Shown: positions 23,820 to 35,039 of the stretch, piece after piece
Position numbering within the stretch: position 1 is the stretch's first letter
Layout of the letters: each line of letters opens with the position of its first letter
Origin: Chinchilla lanigera
Taxonomy: Eukaryota > Chordata > Mammalia > Rodentia > Chinchillidae
DNA: 64,000 bases
NCBI RefSeq assembly: GCF_000276665.1
Contig: NW_004955473.1
Coordinates: 7,850,716 to 7,914,715 of the forward strand
Reading direction: 5' to 3'
Program-made: the position numbers and the translations under genes
The notes under the pieces: generated by a model
Databases searched by the model: none
What the model was told of the DNA's origin: nothing
The model's input: the letters and a program-made list of their open reading frames with translations, nothing else

Positions 23820-24300
23820 ATTCTCCAGTATATTATCTTTAAAAGGACAACAATAATAGAAAAGAAGCATTGGATTGCATGAGTGGGGTTGTTGAAATAT
23901 CTACAGTGAGTTCAATGGCAACTTTTACTTCCAGTTTATTTTGCAATCATTGGCAGGTGGAACTGTCATCACTCTCAGGAAATATTAGAAAATCCAAATC
24001 CACTAATCTTGTTAATAACATCTGTTAAAGTAATTAGAAAGAATATGCGTCTCTGTTAAATATGTTTCTAAATAAGTCAGTTTTCACCTCTACTATGAAT
24101 GATTTTGTTTTGAAAGCTTGACAAGTGTACTTTCATAAGTGGAATTTAAAAATGTTTGCAAGCTATATTTGGACAGCTGTTACTCTCTTGCTAGAATATA
24201 ATTTACCTAGCCTATGTAGCATTTGAGAGGATGCTTTCTTGTTATTTGTGAAACCACACTGTACTTCACTTGAAATAAAATTGACAAAAAAGCTATACAC
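23820..24300. other. No recognised feature
   Basis: AT-rich; no feature seen. Confidence 0.5.
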
Positions 24301-24332
<32 letters not shown>

Positions 24333-24333
24333 C
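24301..24333. repeat. (TA)n microsatellite at gap edge
   Basis: The TA run goes directly to the N block, so the true length is unknown. Confidence 0.9.
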
Positions 24334-24334
24334 A

Positions 24335-25309
24335 NNNNNNNNNNNNNNNNNNNNNNNNNNNNNNNNNNNNNNNNNNNNNNNNNNNNNNNNNNNNNNNNNN
24401 NNNNNNNNNNNNNNNNNNNNNNNNNNNNNNNNNNNNNNNNNNNNNNNNNNNNNNNNNNNNNNNNNNNNNNNNNNNNNNNNNNNNNNNNNNNNNNNNNNNN
24501 NNNNNNNNNNNNNNNNNNNNNNNNNNNNNNNNNNNNNNNNNNNNNNNNNNNNNNNNNNNNNNNNNNNNNNNNNNNNNNNNNNNNNNNNNNNNNNNNNNNN
24601 NNNNNNNNNNNNNNNNNNNNNNNNNNNNNNNNNNNNNNNNNNNNNNNNNNNNNNNNNNNNNNNNNNNNNNNNNNNNNNNNNNNNNNNNNNNNNNNNNNNN
24701 NNNNNNNNNNNNNNNNNNNNNNNNNNNNNNNNNNNNNNNNNNNNNNNNNNNNNNNNNNNNNNNNNNNNNNNNNNNNNNNNNNNNNNNNNNNNNNNNNNNN
24801 NNNNNNNNNNNNNNNNNNNNNNNNNNNNNNNNNNNNNNNNNNNNNNNNNNNNNNNNNNNNNNNNNNNNNNNNNNNNNNNNNNNNNNNNNNNNNNNNNNNN
24901 NNNNNNNNNNNNNNNNNNNNNNNNNNNNNNNNNNNNNNNNNNNNNNNNNNNNNNNNNNNNNNNNNNNNNNNNNNNNNNNNNNNNNNNNNNNNNNNNNNNN
25001 NNNNNNNNNNNNNNNNNNNNNNNNNNNNNNNNNNNNNNNNNNNNNNNNNNNNNNNNNNNNNNNNNNNNNNNNNNNNNNNNNNNNNNNNNNNNNNNNNNNN
25101 NNNNNNNNNNNNNNNNNNNNNNNNNNNNNNNNNNNNNNNNNNNNNNNNNNNNNNNNNNNNNNNNNNNNNNNNNNNNNNNNNNNNNNNNNNNNNNNNNNNN
25201 NNNNNNNNNNNNNNNNNNNNNNNNNNNNNNNNNNNNNNNNNNNNNNNNNNNNNNNNNNNNNNNNNNNNNNNNNNNNNNNNNNNNNNNNNNNNNNNNNNNN
25301 NNNNNNNNN
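24335..25309. other. Assembly gap (975 N)
   Basis: Unsequenced. Any frame running across it is an artefact. Confidence 1.
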
Positions 25310-25328
25310 AAAAAAAAAAAAAAAAAAA
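25310..25328. repeat. Poly(A) run at gap edge
   Basis: At least 19 A; may be the tail of a retroelement hidden in the gap. Confidence 0.7.
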
Positions 25329-25434
25329 GAAAGATCTAAATAATTTGTCTTGAATGCTCAACCTTCAAGGAAGTGAACTATAACTACTTACTTGTTAATT
25401 GTAAATTGCTCATGTGACTTCCTTCAAAAGCACT

Positions 25435-25600
25435 TTGCAAATGAGAAGGGTCCAATAGGTGAAGGGAGAGAACACAGAAGCAAGGGAAAAAGGAAGTAAA
25501 AATAGTTAAGGTGTGTTTACCAACTCTCCATAATGGATGTAATCATTGTGTGTTGCAAATGTACTAATAAAAATAAAAATTTAAACAATAACCAAAGAAT
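25435..25600 (+). mobile_element. L1 3' UTR end, sense
   Basis: Purine-rich gaagggagagaacacagaag, then caactctccataatggatg and ttgcaaatgtactaataaaa. The same order recurs at 52,795-52,920 at the end of another L1, and a looser version at 23,095-23,400. Confidence 0.6.
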
Positions 25601-26755
25601 ATATGCTAAAAATATTTTTAAAATACAGTAAGGAAAATGAATTTCATTGTGGAACAGAAAAAAAAGGAAGAAGGAATCCAAAATCTACACAATACCTAAA
25701 GCATTTTAAGTGAACCATGTAGTTTAGGTAAGTATAACAAATAAATATTTACTCACTAATTATGACAAAACACTACTTTAATGTACAACATTAATAATAG
25801 GGCAAATGGGGTGGAAATGTCTTTAGTAATGATTCTGTAAATTTAAAATAATTGTAAAACAAATATTATTGAAAGAATAGTAATCATGTAGTCTTCGTGA
25901 TCAAATAGAGGAGGCTCCTGAACCTTAGCATTTAAATAAATGAAATATGACTTCCTGATAACTTTCTTAATCTCTGAGCCTATTTTATCCCACTTTTGAG
26001 TATGGAGTACATTCAAAATGTAAGTCTATGGAATGAGTTAAAATATGTATCTACATGGAAAAAGAATGAATAAGTCTGTACATTATTCTGAGAGATTTAT
26101 TTTCACTTAGAGTATTTATATTAATTGGCAATATTATTTATAATGAAATTTATGTAAATCTCAGCAAGAAGTAAATGTTATACTTATAATATGTTAATCA
26201 AATCTTTCACCATCATATACACATGCATTTGAATTTGTCTTCTTATAAAATTAAAGCATTCTTAAATGGTCCCTCATGCATTTGAAAAATAATCTTCAAG
26301 TTACTTCTATGTGAATTTGTGGACATTTCAGACAACCAATGAAATGAAAAGTGACTGAAGGAATAGTGAGTAAAAGAACTAGTCTAAATATGGCTTTCAG
26401 TAGAACTATATATATTTAGTTTTTACCGGTAATTATTATTTATTCCTAGATATATACTCACTTTGCTGGGTTAAGGGCACTACTTTATTAATTTTTGTGA
26501 TCAAGGGTAATTAGTAGAGTACAATATACAATACATAATATATAATACACAATATATAATATTATGTTAGAGTAAAATATATAATAATGGTAATATATAA
26601 TAATGGTAACTTTTTATTTCCTTTGATGACAAAAACTTTATAGAACCATCTCTACTCACAGAATACCAAAACAGGTACATATGAAGGATTAGTAAATATT
26701 TGTTAATTAATAGTTATGCATCTCTTGTAAGTAGAATTGAACCTAGTATACTAAT
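25601..26755. other. No recognised feature
   Basis: AT-rich. Several TATAATA-type short repeats at 26,520-26,610. Confidence 0.5.
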
Positions 26756-26759
26756 TTTT

Positions 26760-26919
26760 CAAGGTTGATTTTACTTTTTTTTTTTTTTTTTAGGTTTTAT
26801 TTTTCCAGTAACAGGAATCAAACTCACGACCTTGCACTTGCCAGGCAGGCGCTGTGCCGCTGAGCTAAATCCCCAGCCCACCCCCCACATTTTTTTTTTT
26901 TTTTTTTGCTCAAGGTTGA
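26760..26919 (-). mobile_element. ID SINE, antisense, with T-runs on both sides
   Basis: Reversed ID body from about 26,795 to 26,878 (aggaatcaaactcacgacct, then ctgagctaaatccccagccc). caaggttga flanks at 26,760-26,768 and 26,911-26,919. Unusually a second run of 17-18 T follows the element's 5' end, after ccccccacat. Confidence 0.8.
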
Positions 26920-26964
26920 GTTTCAACTGAATATTTTATCATATAGATTAAAATGTCTAGGTCC

Positions 26965-27097
26965 TATTTTTGGGTCTGTGTAGTCTAGGTTCTTGAATAC
27001 ACTACATAGCCCTGGCTGACCTCAGACTCACAGCAATCTTCTTGCCTAAGTCTTCCAAGTACTGGGATTACTGTTATGTATCACCATCCTGGCTTAC
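26965..27097 (-). mobile_element. B1 SINE, antisense
   Basis: tgtgtagtctaggttcttga, ctacatagccctggctgacc, caatcttcttgcctaagtct and ccaagtactgggattactg. Confidence 0.8.
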
Positions 27098-27099
27098 TT

Positions 27100-27995
27100 T
27101 GCTTTAAAGTTAATACTTTTGGAATCAAAATTTTTAAAGGAATTTCTTCTTTATTGAAGCAACATTTTAGGGGTTATTTTAATTAAAAAATTTAACTTAA
27201 CAGATCATAAACCTGTGTATATACACATCTTGTTATGTATGTGTTCATTTCCAAAGCTTACTTTTTATGTGATCTATACATTAGGACTTGCACTCAAGTG
27301 GGTATGGTTTACTTATAAACAAAACACAGTCATGAACATGAGATCTGCCTCACAACATGTCAGGTTTCTAAATGATAAGACTACACATCATTATACGGAA
27401 GTTTCAATATATTGTATTGTTCACTTATAAAGATTTAATACAGTCCATTAAAAAGATCCTTAATGGTGTATCTGCTCTATAATGTAGTCAATTTAATAAA
27501 ATCTAATGTTTCTTCATAAATCAGCTAACAGTGCACTTACTCTGTAAACATATATTTTCTACTCTTTTATTAAAATTCATGTATAGTACTTTCTGCATCA
27601 AAAATATAGTTACTGGAAGTAGAATAAAAGAGTTGAAAAATTAAGTTACATTTATTTCTGCCTGCACTGAATATTGTATAACTTACATTTGCACTTTTTG
27701 TCCATTATAAAAATACTTTGGTTTTATATGTGTATTTTCAGTAGGCTTTCAGATATTTTTTTTCTGCTATATAGTACTGTGCTCTTTGCTGGCACTGAGC
27801 ATATTATTTGAATGAAAATGTAAATGAATTTTCAAAAGCTTCTTATAATTTTATTCATGAAATAATTTCATTTTTCACATGTCTATTATCAATGTGTAAA
27901 TGAGGATACAAGTTTCTATTCTCTCATTACCTACTATTACAAAGGACACATTTTATAGTAATGCAGTCTTCATAATTATCATCTTATTGACTGCA
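27100..27995. other. No recognised feature
   Basis: AT-rich without a supported feature. Confidence 0.5.
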
Positions 27996-28000
27996 TAATA

Positions 28001-28180
28001 TTTCACCAATATAAAGCGAGGCATGTTAGTGCATACCTGTAATTCCAGCACTCAGGAGGCTGAGGCAGAAGGATCACTGCAAGTTTGAGACTAGCCAGAG
28101 CTACAAAGTGAGCTCAATGCCAGGCTGAACTGCACAGCAAGACCTTGTCTCAAAAAGACAAAAAAAATTTTCACCAATAT
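28001..28180 (+). mobile_element. B1 SINE with target duplication
   Basis: gcgaggcatgttagtgcata, attccagcactcaggaggct, agctacaaagtgagctcaat and gcaagaccttgtctcaaaaa. tttcaccaatat flanks at 28,001-28,012 and 28,169-28,180. Confidence 0.92.
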
Positions 28181-29170
28181 GACCAGTTGCATGTCACTTT
28201 ACTATTCAAATTTCAGTGTGTTGCATTGAACTTCGTACTGCACTACTGCAGTTAACTTACTCATTTTTACATAATTCATTTTTCTGAAATTACTTTGAGT
28301 TTTCACAGAGTGAAAGGAGTGAAATGATTCTGTTAAGATAACAATCATAAAATGTGGATACATGTCAAGAAAGATCTATATTAAATTACTGAAAATTTAC
28401 AAATGCAAAGCAAGATCAGAGCAGAGTTTTATCCTGAAGCACAGTGTCTAGAAGGGACACAGATGGAAATTTGTACTTTTCTTGCCTGGTGTAGCTCCTC
28501 AAACCATACAGCAATAGTGGACAGAACCCGGTATCCTTGTTAGTTGGAAGAAGAATGGAATGGATTTCAGGGCTTGGAAAGAAGCCAAAGTTTATTGTAG
28601 AAATGCTAAAATCAAGAGACATAGGAGTGAAGTAGAAAATCTGACTATAAACTATGCATATCCACTAAACTAGACATGTCCAGAGGAGCAACTTTGGTAA
28701 CGCAGCAAAATTGTAAGTGTGCTCAAAGCGAAACAGATAAACAAATACTTACAGGAGATATTTCACCATGTTAAGATCAACATTATCAAACAAACAGAAC
28801 GCTTGCGAGGATGAAGAAAGAAACTCATATGCACTGTTTGTGGGAAAGTGCAGAGAATAGGAACCACAATATTTAGTTAAAACCACAATCTAAACTTTGT
28901 TAACCTTTTGGCTGAGGGCACCCTACATATTTCTAAGGGAAAATCCAGGAAACTATGTTAAAAAGTAAAGCAAATAAAAGATGTAAGAACAGAGGGCAGC
29001 TGCTGCTCATTGCAATAAGGACATAGATGGGTGATAGAGTCCAAGCAAGATGAATGTTTACAATAATAGCAATAAAATTCCCAGAAGAGCAAAACAGAAC
29101 TCAAGGTCACAAAAATATATCATTTAAACTATCCAGCTTCTAAAATGTTCACTGACTTTCAAAGATACAC
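28181..29170. other. No firmly recognised feature
   Basis: A-rich in the plus direction from about 28,650, suggesting very old sense L1 sequence, but no diagnostic block could be placed. Confidence 0.4.
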
Positions 29171-29174
29171 AGAA

Positions 29175-29380
29175 GTCAGGCTTGGTGATATATATTCCTA
29201 GTATCCGTGCACTCTAAGAGAGTAGAGGAAGGAGGACCGCAAGTTCAAACCCCAACCGAGCAATTTGGTGAGATCCAGTCTCAAAATATAAATACATACA
29301 TAAATACATAAATAGATGGGGATGAGGGTGCAGAACCTGGATTCAATCCCCAACACTACAAAACCAAAAAAGTGAAAAAA
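29175..29380 (+). mobile_element. B1-dID type composite SINE
   Basis: B1 part (gtcaggcttggtgatatata, gaggaaggaggaccgcaagt, gtgagatccagtctcaaaat), an A-rich CATA linker, then an ID part (tagatggggatgagggtgca, acctggattcaatccccaac) and an A tail. Confidence 0.75.
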
Positions 29381-29479
29381 AAAATACGGTGAAGTTTGTT
29401 ATATCCTTAGGAAAAGAAAAATTAGTAGAAAGAGATGAATCCACACTATGTTCCAATTAATGCTATCTATTTGGAAAAA

Positions 29480-29860
29480 GTACAATTAATTCAATTTTAT
29501 GAATGGAACAGAAATATCAATAAACAAAAACCACTAAAACTAGAGATTCTAAAGTTAGCCAACCTAACTTACCCCTAGATGCTTCATAGTCAAGTTGCTA
29601 AATTCTAAAAATAAAGAAAGCACCCTAAACTACCTAGGAGCAACACATTACAAAAATGAGAAAACATTATAATTGAGGAGTGACCTATTGTCACAAACAA
29701 TGGAAGATCAAACTATAGAAAGACATATGCAATGTTGGAAGAGAAAATCTCTTTCCTTCAACAATTCTATATATAAATAATTATTCAAAAAAGAAAATAA
29801 AACATACATGTTCAAATAAAAACACCAGATTTTTATCCCAGATGACTAGCACTATAATAA
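29480..29860 (+). mobile_element. Old L1 ORF1-end/spacer fragment, sense
   Basis: The order gttagccaacctaacttacc, acacattacaaaaatgagaa, cacaaacaatggaagatcaa, aatgttggaagagaaaatct and caattctatatataaataat resembles old L1M/HAL1 internal sequence. Very diverged. Confidence 0.4.
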
Positions 29861-30334
29861 AGCCCGGTAGAATTTTATCACACTTACTGGGCTAAACAGA
29901 AAGTAGTGCTTATAGGAATGAAAGCTATTAACCTTGACAAATATGTATATCAAAATATATGCTTTTACCTTTTTCATTCAAGTAGTTAAAAAACATGACT
30001 ATTTGCAGCAAAATTACACCTATACTGAACAAACTATAAAACAGTTGTGAATGTAATACATGCACAGTGACAGTAGTGCTAAGAATTGAGATAAAACGGA
30101 ATTATACTTGTCTAAGACTCTCACAATTCTTTGATTATTAAAGAATATAAATTGTATCAATTTATTATAAATAGCTAAGTTGATATAAATTAATATACAG
30201 TCATAGAGGGACTGGGGTCTTAAGGAAGTCAGCACAAAAAATAGAGACATTAGAATGCAGCAGGAGGCACATCTGAAGAAGGCTATACACAAGATCAGAA
30301 TACATTGTTCCGTCCTACAGCTAAGGGATAAACA

Positions 30335-30780
30335 ATAACTTGAGATTATGTTGTAATTAGTACCATGGGAGCCATTCAGGCTAGATATGCACCAGATACC
30401 CAGGTGGGTGAATAGAACATCTGGACCCAACCCTTTCCAAAAGTGTTTCTGGTTTAGAAGTTATAGATAAGCCAAGGTTAATGATACTAACTACATACAC
30501 TTGCTATACCTCATTTCCCTATTACATCAATGTTAGCTAAGAGGCTATACTTATAATTCTATAGGTTGATGGCAGTTTGAACCACCTATTTATTATCTAC
30601 ATTGTGACTTTGTTGTATAAATTACTCCTGAGAAAGGTCCTCAGTGGCAACCCACGTTCAGGACTCCCTCCTAGCTCTCAGAAACTATCCCTCAATAAAT
30701 TTTTCTTATTCTTAATACGCATTGTTCCTTGAATTCATTGTTTGATTTGGGGGGCATGGACTAGGCACACGTGACATCTA
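30335..30780 (+). mobile_element. Retroviral-type LTR, solitary
   Basis: Polyadenylation region ctatccctcaataaattttt, then cattgttccttgaattcatt and a gcacacgtgaca end; upstream ttgtataaattactcctgag and ggactccctcctagctctca are typical of an ERV U3/R. No gag, pol or env reading was seen next to it. Start is approximate. Confidence 0.5.
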
Positions 30781-30899
30781 GCAGGCTGAAAGTTATATTT
30801 CTCCTATATTAGAATCAAATATACAAGTTAAAATCTTTGAGTAACAGTTAAATACCAAAGAAAAGTGATACTGCTGGAGAGCCAAAATGAGAGTTAAAG

Positions 30900-31400
30900 T
30901 AGAATATGAAAATTAACTTAATACAAATAAAAGGAGAATAAGAGGATCATAAAAAAGTACAGCAAACAAGCTACAAATAGCAGAAATCTAGACCTAAATC
31001 CTCAAACCAAACGAGATTATGTTAAGCAGAAATAAAAATACAGTAGACAGTTGCATGTTTCCTATAAGAGACTTAAACACAAAGATACTAATATATTGAA
31101 AATAAGTAAGAAAGAATGCTTCATGTAATGATGAACAAGAGAAAATTATACTGTATTTACATCAATTAATGTATATCTCAAAATATGGTGAATTTTTACA
31201 GACAAGAACACTTTGCAATGGTTAAGGGGCCAATGCGTCAACTAGGAAAGAAAACTATTAACAAAATATGAGAAAGGTGGTCAAAATTGTGAAATAGCTG
31301 TTCTGAAAATGACCTATTTCAGGAAAAGCAGTAAGACAAGTAGTAGAAGTCTTGAAAATCAATTCCTCAATGACGCTGAAAAGAAAGTAAAAGCTCAGTT
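30900..31400 (+). mobile_element. Old L1M ORF2 5' part, sense, diverged
   Basis: gttgcatgtttcctataaga followed by gacttaaacacaaagatact fits the L1 'CLQETH'-coding block, and gaatgcttcatgtaatgatg and ttacatcaattaatgtatat fit the following endonuclease part. Stops throughout. Confidence 0.45.
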
Positions 31401-31429
31401 TGCCATAACGGGAATATCTATACTCCTCT

Positions 31430-32280
31430 TTTACATAATTCTTTTAGACAAAATCTAAATCTTGATGACTTTGTGACATTTTAACATGTCCTATTCTCAT
31501 TCTTCTTCCTAGGGTCACAATAGTAATAGAAAAGAATAACACTGAAACCAAAATAGTTATGGAAACCAGAAGTCTGGCAGCCACTGAAATGGAAAGAATG
31601 GTCTTCAATCAGCACAACAATGACTTATCTAAAGACAATCCTTCCTGCTTGACTTTGGAAGGACCCTGGAAAAGATTCATTTACTGTTATTTGATCTGAC
31701 TTAAGTTTCTTTCAGTGTGACTATAACATTTCCTTGGGCAGTCTGTTAAAGAGCAGTCAGAAAGTAATTGCTTAATGTTATACCTGTGTTCATTGATGAC
31801 ACACAAGGTTGCAAGCAAAACTGTGTGCACATAGTTTAAAAGGAAGATCTAAAGAATGAATTGTACATCAATGTCTGAAAAATTCCAACATGATTCTGTT
31901 TATCTAGAGGTCTAATTGGAAGTGTATAGAGCCTTGCATAAATGTCCAAAACAGACCTGAAAAGGCTGCTATTGCTCAACACTGGCTGAATCTGAGGACA
32001 TTTAAGAGAGGAAAGTATGGGCTAAAACAAAAATGTGAGCTACCTGACAATTGTTGAAGATCTGCCTAAATATGCACACAGAACTCCTTGGCAAAAAAAG
32101 AAAGGTTTATTGGTTCAAAGCAATTAATGAAACCCCTACCTAATCTTTTTAGCCACTCAATAACCTAATTGAATATAGTATTCACTCTCCACACTTGAAG
32201 GAATAAAGTCTTTGCAGAATTTCTCAAGAAAATCGTTGAAAAGCCAAATAGGAACAATGGCAAAACTAAAAAGAGCAACA
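31430..32280. other. No recognised feature
   Basis: Less AT-rich than neighbours (for example 31,560-31,720, 31,930-32,060) but no ORF and no family match. Confidence 0.45.
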
Positions 32281-32289
32281 ACAATAAAC

Positions 32290-33330
32290 CTTAAGGGAGT
32301 GGAATTGTATTTCTAGAGTTGTCACACTTAATTATTTTAAAGGTCTTGTTTCTCATCAAAACATGCAAGACTGACAGAAAACAGAGAGTGTAACCCATAC
32401 ACAGGAAAACGGTAAAAAAAATATTAATATAAAGAAGTGTTATAAAAATAAGTCATATATGAATTCTTTGGTTGAGATGTATAATATTTTCAGAGAAAAA
32501 TTCACTAATAGAATTGAAGAGTAGATATCACCTGTCAGAACAGTTACAGAACTTGAAGATATATTAAATAAGATTATTGAGTCTGATGGAAATAGATTTG
32601 AGGGGGTGCAATGAAATAACCATAACACCATATGTAGAAGAGAGAAAAATGGACCAAAGAAACACTTTTAGAAATGATAGTCTATACAAAAGTAAATTTC
32701 TGCTATAAATTTTAATATACAATTTTTAAAAACTCATCAAACTCAAATAAGCATAAAATTATATATATTCACACTTGAAACTTCTGAAAGTAAGCATAGA
32801 ATGTTGAATTCACTAAGAGAAAGTAATTTATAATGTACAAAAGAACATCAGCTAGATTATCAAGCAATATGAATACAGCTAAATTCATCAAGATATATGT
32901 AACAGACATGCAAAATTTTAGATATAACAATTATGCAATGGTAAAACTAAAGATTAATGAAAAAGCAAAGAAGAACCAGCACAAAAATATTATCAATTTC
33001 TCAGTATAAATCATGGATATGAAAGTAAAATATATATATATATATTTAAAGTATTGAAAAAAATAATGTAAACTAGGTATTATCCAAGTAGCCTACATCA
33101 AGCTACAGTGTTCTTCATAAATTAAAAAAAATTGAAACATTTCTAAATAATCAAAAACTGAGAGAACAAATCACTAATAAGCCTTCTGTATGAGAAAAAC
33201 TGAAGAAATTCTTCAGGCTGAGAGTAAAAGACATAAGATCTTACCCTGAATACTCACAAGAAGAAAAATAAAGAACACCAATAAATATAACTATGTAAGT
33301 AAATATAGAAGGCAGTACTAATCTATAATT
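32290..33330 (+). mobile_element. Old L1M/HAL1-like ORF1 and spacer, sense
   Basis: tgatggaaatagatttgagg, then aatcaaaaactgagagaaca, attcttcaggctgagagtaa, and ctcacaagaagaaaaataaa reproduce the 'aactgagagaatt...cttcaggctgaaagaaaa...' order of the ORF1-ORF2 spacer in old L1s. Confidence 0.55.
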
Positions 33331-33799
33331 ATAAACTGTAACAATTTATATTAATTAAAAACAAATGCACAAATCACTAAATAGAAATATCTTCATCAAA
33401 TTTTAATATATATTATGTCATTTGTGTGACACATTTTGAAGTAGGACGAACCTCTGCCTTCCGTGTTCTTCTTTAAACAGATTGTTTAGAAGTTCAGGGT
33501 TTTGTGAAATTCCATATGAATTTTACGATCAGTTTATAATTTTCTACAAAGATGTCATATGAAATTTTGAAAGTAATTACTTTAAATCTATTTCTGGATA
33601 TACTAGAAGGTTATAGGTATCTTAGCAATATCAAATCTCCCAATCTATGAACGTTGAGATTTTATCCATTTAATAAGAATAATTTCAATGTCTTTAAAAA
33701 TATTTTCATTAGAGAGTAAAATTTTGTACTGTTTTGTCAAGTATACTTTTTAAAATACTATATGCTCACCATACATAATGAATACATTCTTCATGAAGA

Positions 33800-33855
33800 A
33801 CTGGTATATATATACATACATATATATATATATATATACATACATACATATATCT
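33800..33855. repeat. TA/CATA microsatellite
   Basis: TATA and CATA units alternate. Confidence 0.9.
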
Positions 33856-33982
33856 TATACTTTACTTTTGAAGTTAATTTCTTAATTTGATTTTCAGATT
33901 ACACAGTGCAAGAATATAAGGAAAAATTTCATTTTATGTATTGATTTTTAACTTGACACCTTGTTGAACTTTTGTTTTTTGT

Positions 33983-34128
33983 ATTTTTGAGACATGGTCT
34001 CTCTACGTACTTCAGGCTGGCTTTAAAATCACTAGATAGTCCAGATTGACCTGGAATTCCTCAATACCCTCCTACATCAGCATTCTGAGTCCTATGATTG
34101 CAGGCATGCCTACCACATCCAATTCAAT
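33983..34128 (-). mobile_element. B1 SINE, antisense, nested in L1
   Basis: tgagacatggtctctctacg, aggctggctttaaaatcact, tgacctggaattcctc and tgattgcaggcatgcctacc. Confidence 0.85.
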
Positions 34129-34158
34129 TTTTAATATGCTATAAAGATTTTAGTTACT

Positions 34159-34161
<3 letters not shown>

Positions 34162-34209
<48 letters not shown>
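34162..34209. repeat. (TA)n microsatellite in L1
   Basis: About 23 pure TA units. Confidence 0.95.
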
Positions 34210-34211
<2 letters not shown>

Positions 34212-34577
34212 CATCTTATTGGGATATGCATTTTATGTCTCCCTTTCCAATCTGCACTCATTTTGATTACCTTTCTTGACTAAATGCCCTGGCTGGAACT
34301 TCCAGGGTAATGTGAAACAAAATGGGTGACATTAATCATGCTTGTCTTGTTCTTGAGTTTGGAGAAAATGCTTTCATTTTTCCCCATTCATATGACATGA
34401 GATGTGGCTTTGTTACATAACACCTTTGTTTTATTGAGGTATGAACCTTTTGTACATATTTGTTCACGGTTGTTGTAATGAATGGCTGTTGAATGCAATC
34501 AAATACTTTCCCCTCATCTATTAAGATGATCACATATTTTTGCTTTGGAAGGCCATGGAATGTTCTGTGGAACAGAC

Positions 34578-34700
34578 TATATTTTTTATTTTATGAACAA
34601 ATGCAAAATGAAATTTCATAACAAGATGATAGGAGAATAACAATAGTTAATACATTGCATATTATTATCTTTAAAGTAGTTCCTCAGAGTAAAAGATAAA
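34578..34700 (-). mobile_element. Copy of the unnamed A-rich/palindrome family
   Basis: ttttttattttatgaacaaa, gaaatttcataacaagatga, taacaatagttaatacattg and catattattatctttaaagt match the reverse complement of the right arm of the 60,453-60,762 insertion, with an internal deletion. Confidence 0.5.
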
Positions 34701-34800
34701 GACCTAAAAGTTACTTCAATTGATATTAGCACAAACCTTCCTTTCTATAAACAAAGATACTCTAATGGTATAACTAACGTGCATTTCTTCTCCCATTTCT

Positions 34801-34804
34801 CTCC

Positions 34805-34879
<75 letters not shown>

Positions 34880-34925
34880 TTTTTTCTTTCTTCCTTTCTT
34901 CCTTTCTTTCTTCCTTTCTTTCCCA
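34801..34925. repeat. (TTTC)n microsatellite
   Basis: About 20 pure TTTC units, then TTCC-variant units. It abuts the 3' end of the antisense L1, so it may have grown from the polypurine tract of the L1 3' UTR. Confidence 0.95.
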
Positions 34926-35039
34926 TTTTGCTTATCCTAGTTCCTTTTTCTTTTTTAAAAATTTCTTCTCGTTTTAAAATATCTAACGTACATTTTAGAC
35001 CTTAATTACTCTTCCAATTTCTCACAACAGGGAAACAAT

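Larger units (their letters stand above)
33475..34570 (-). mobile_element. L1 ORF2 reverse-transcriptase fragment, antisense
   Basis: On the minus strand 34,336-34,533 reads IDEGKVFDCIQQPF, then a break-free run to KMKAFSPNSRTRQA, which aligns with the reverse-transcriptase segment containing IDAEKAFD and the RTRQG-like motif of L1 ORF2. The next residues LMSPILFHITLEVPARAF follow after one stop. Further towards 33,475 come the blocks behind it (ttagcaatatcaaatctccc). A B1 and two TA-rich tracts interrupt it. Confidence 0.8.

Noticed and set aside
24207..25361. Long frames of 346-384 residues on both strands
   Set aside because: Nearly all residues are X; the frames cross a 975-N gap.
30020..30430. 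136-residue minus-strand frame as a gene
   Set aside because: Cys/Leu/Ile-rich with no family likeness; it overlaps the start of an LTR on the other strand.
34162..34209. CRISPR-like or regularly spaced repeat array
   Set aside because: Only simple microsatellites are regular here; no spacer-repeat pattern exists and the DNA is from a mammal.
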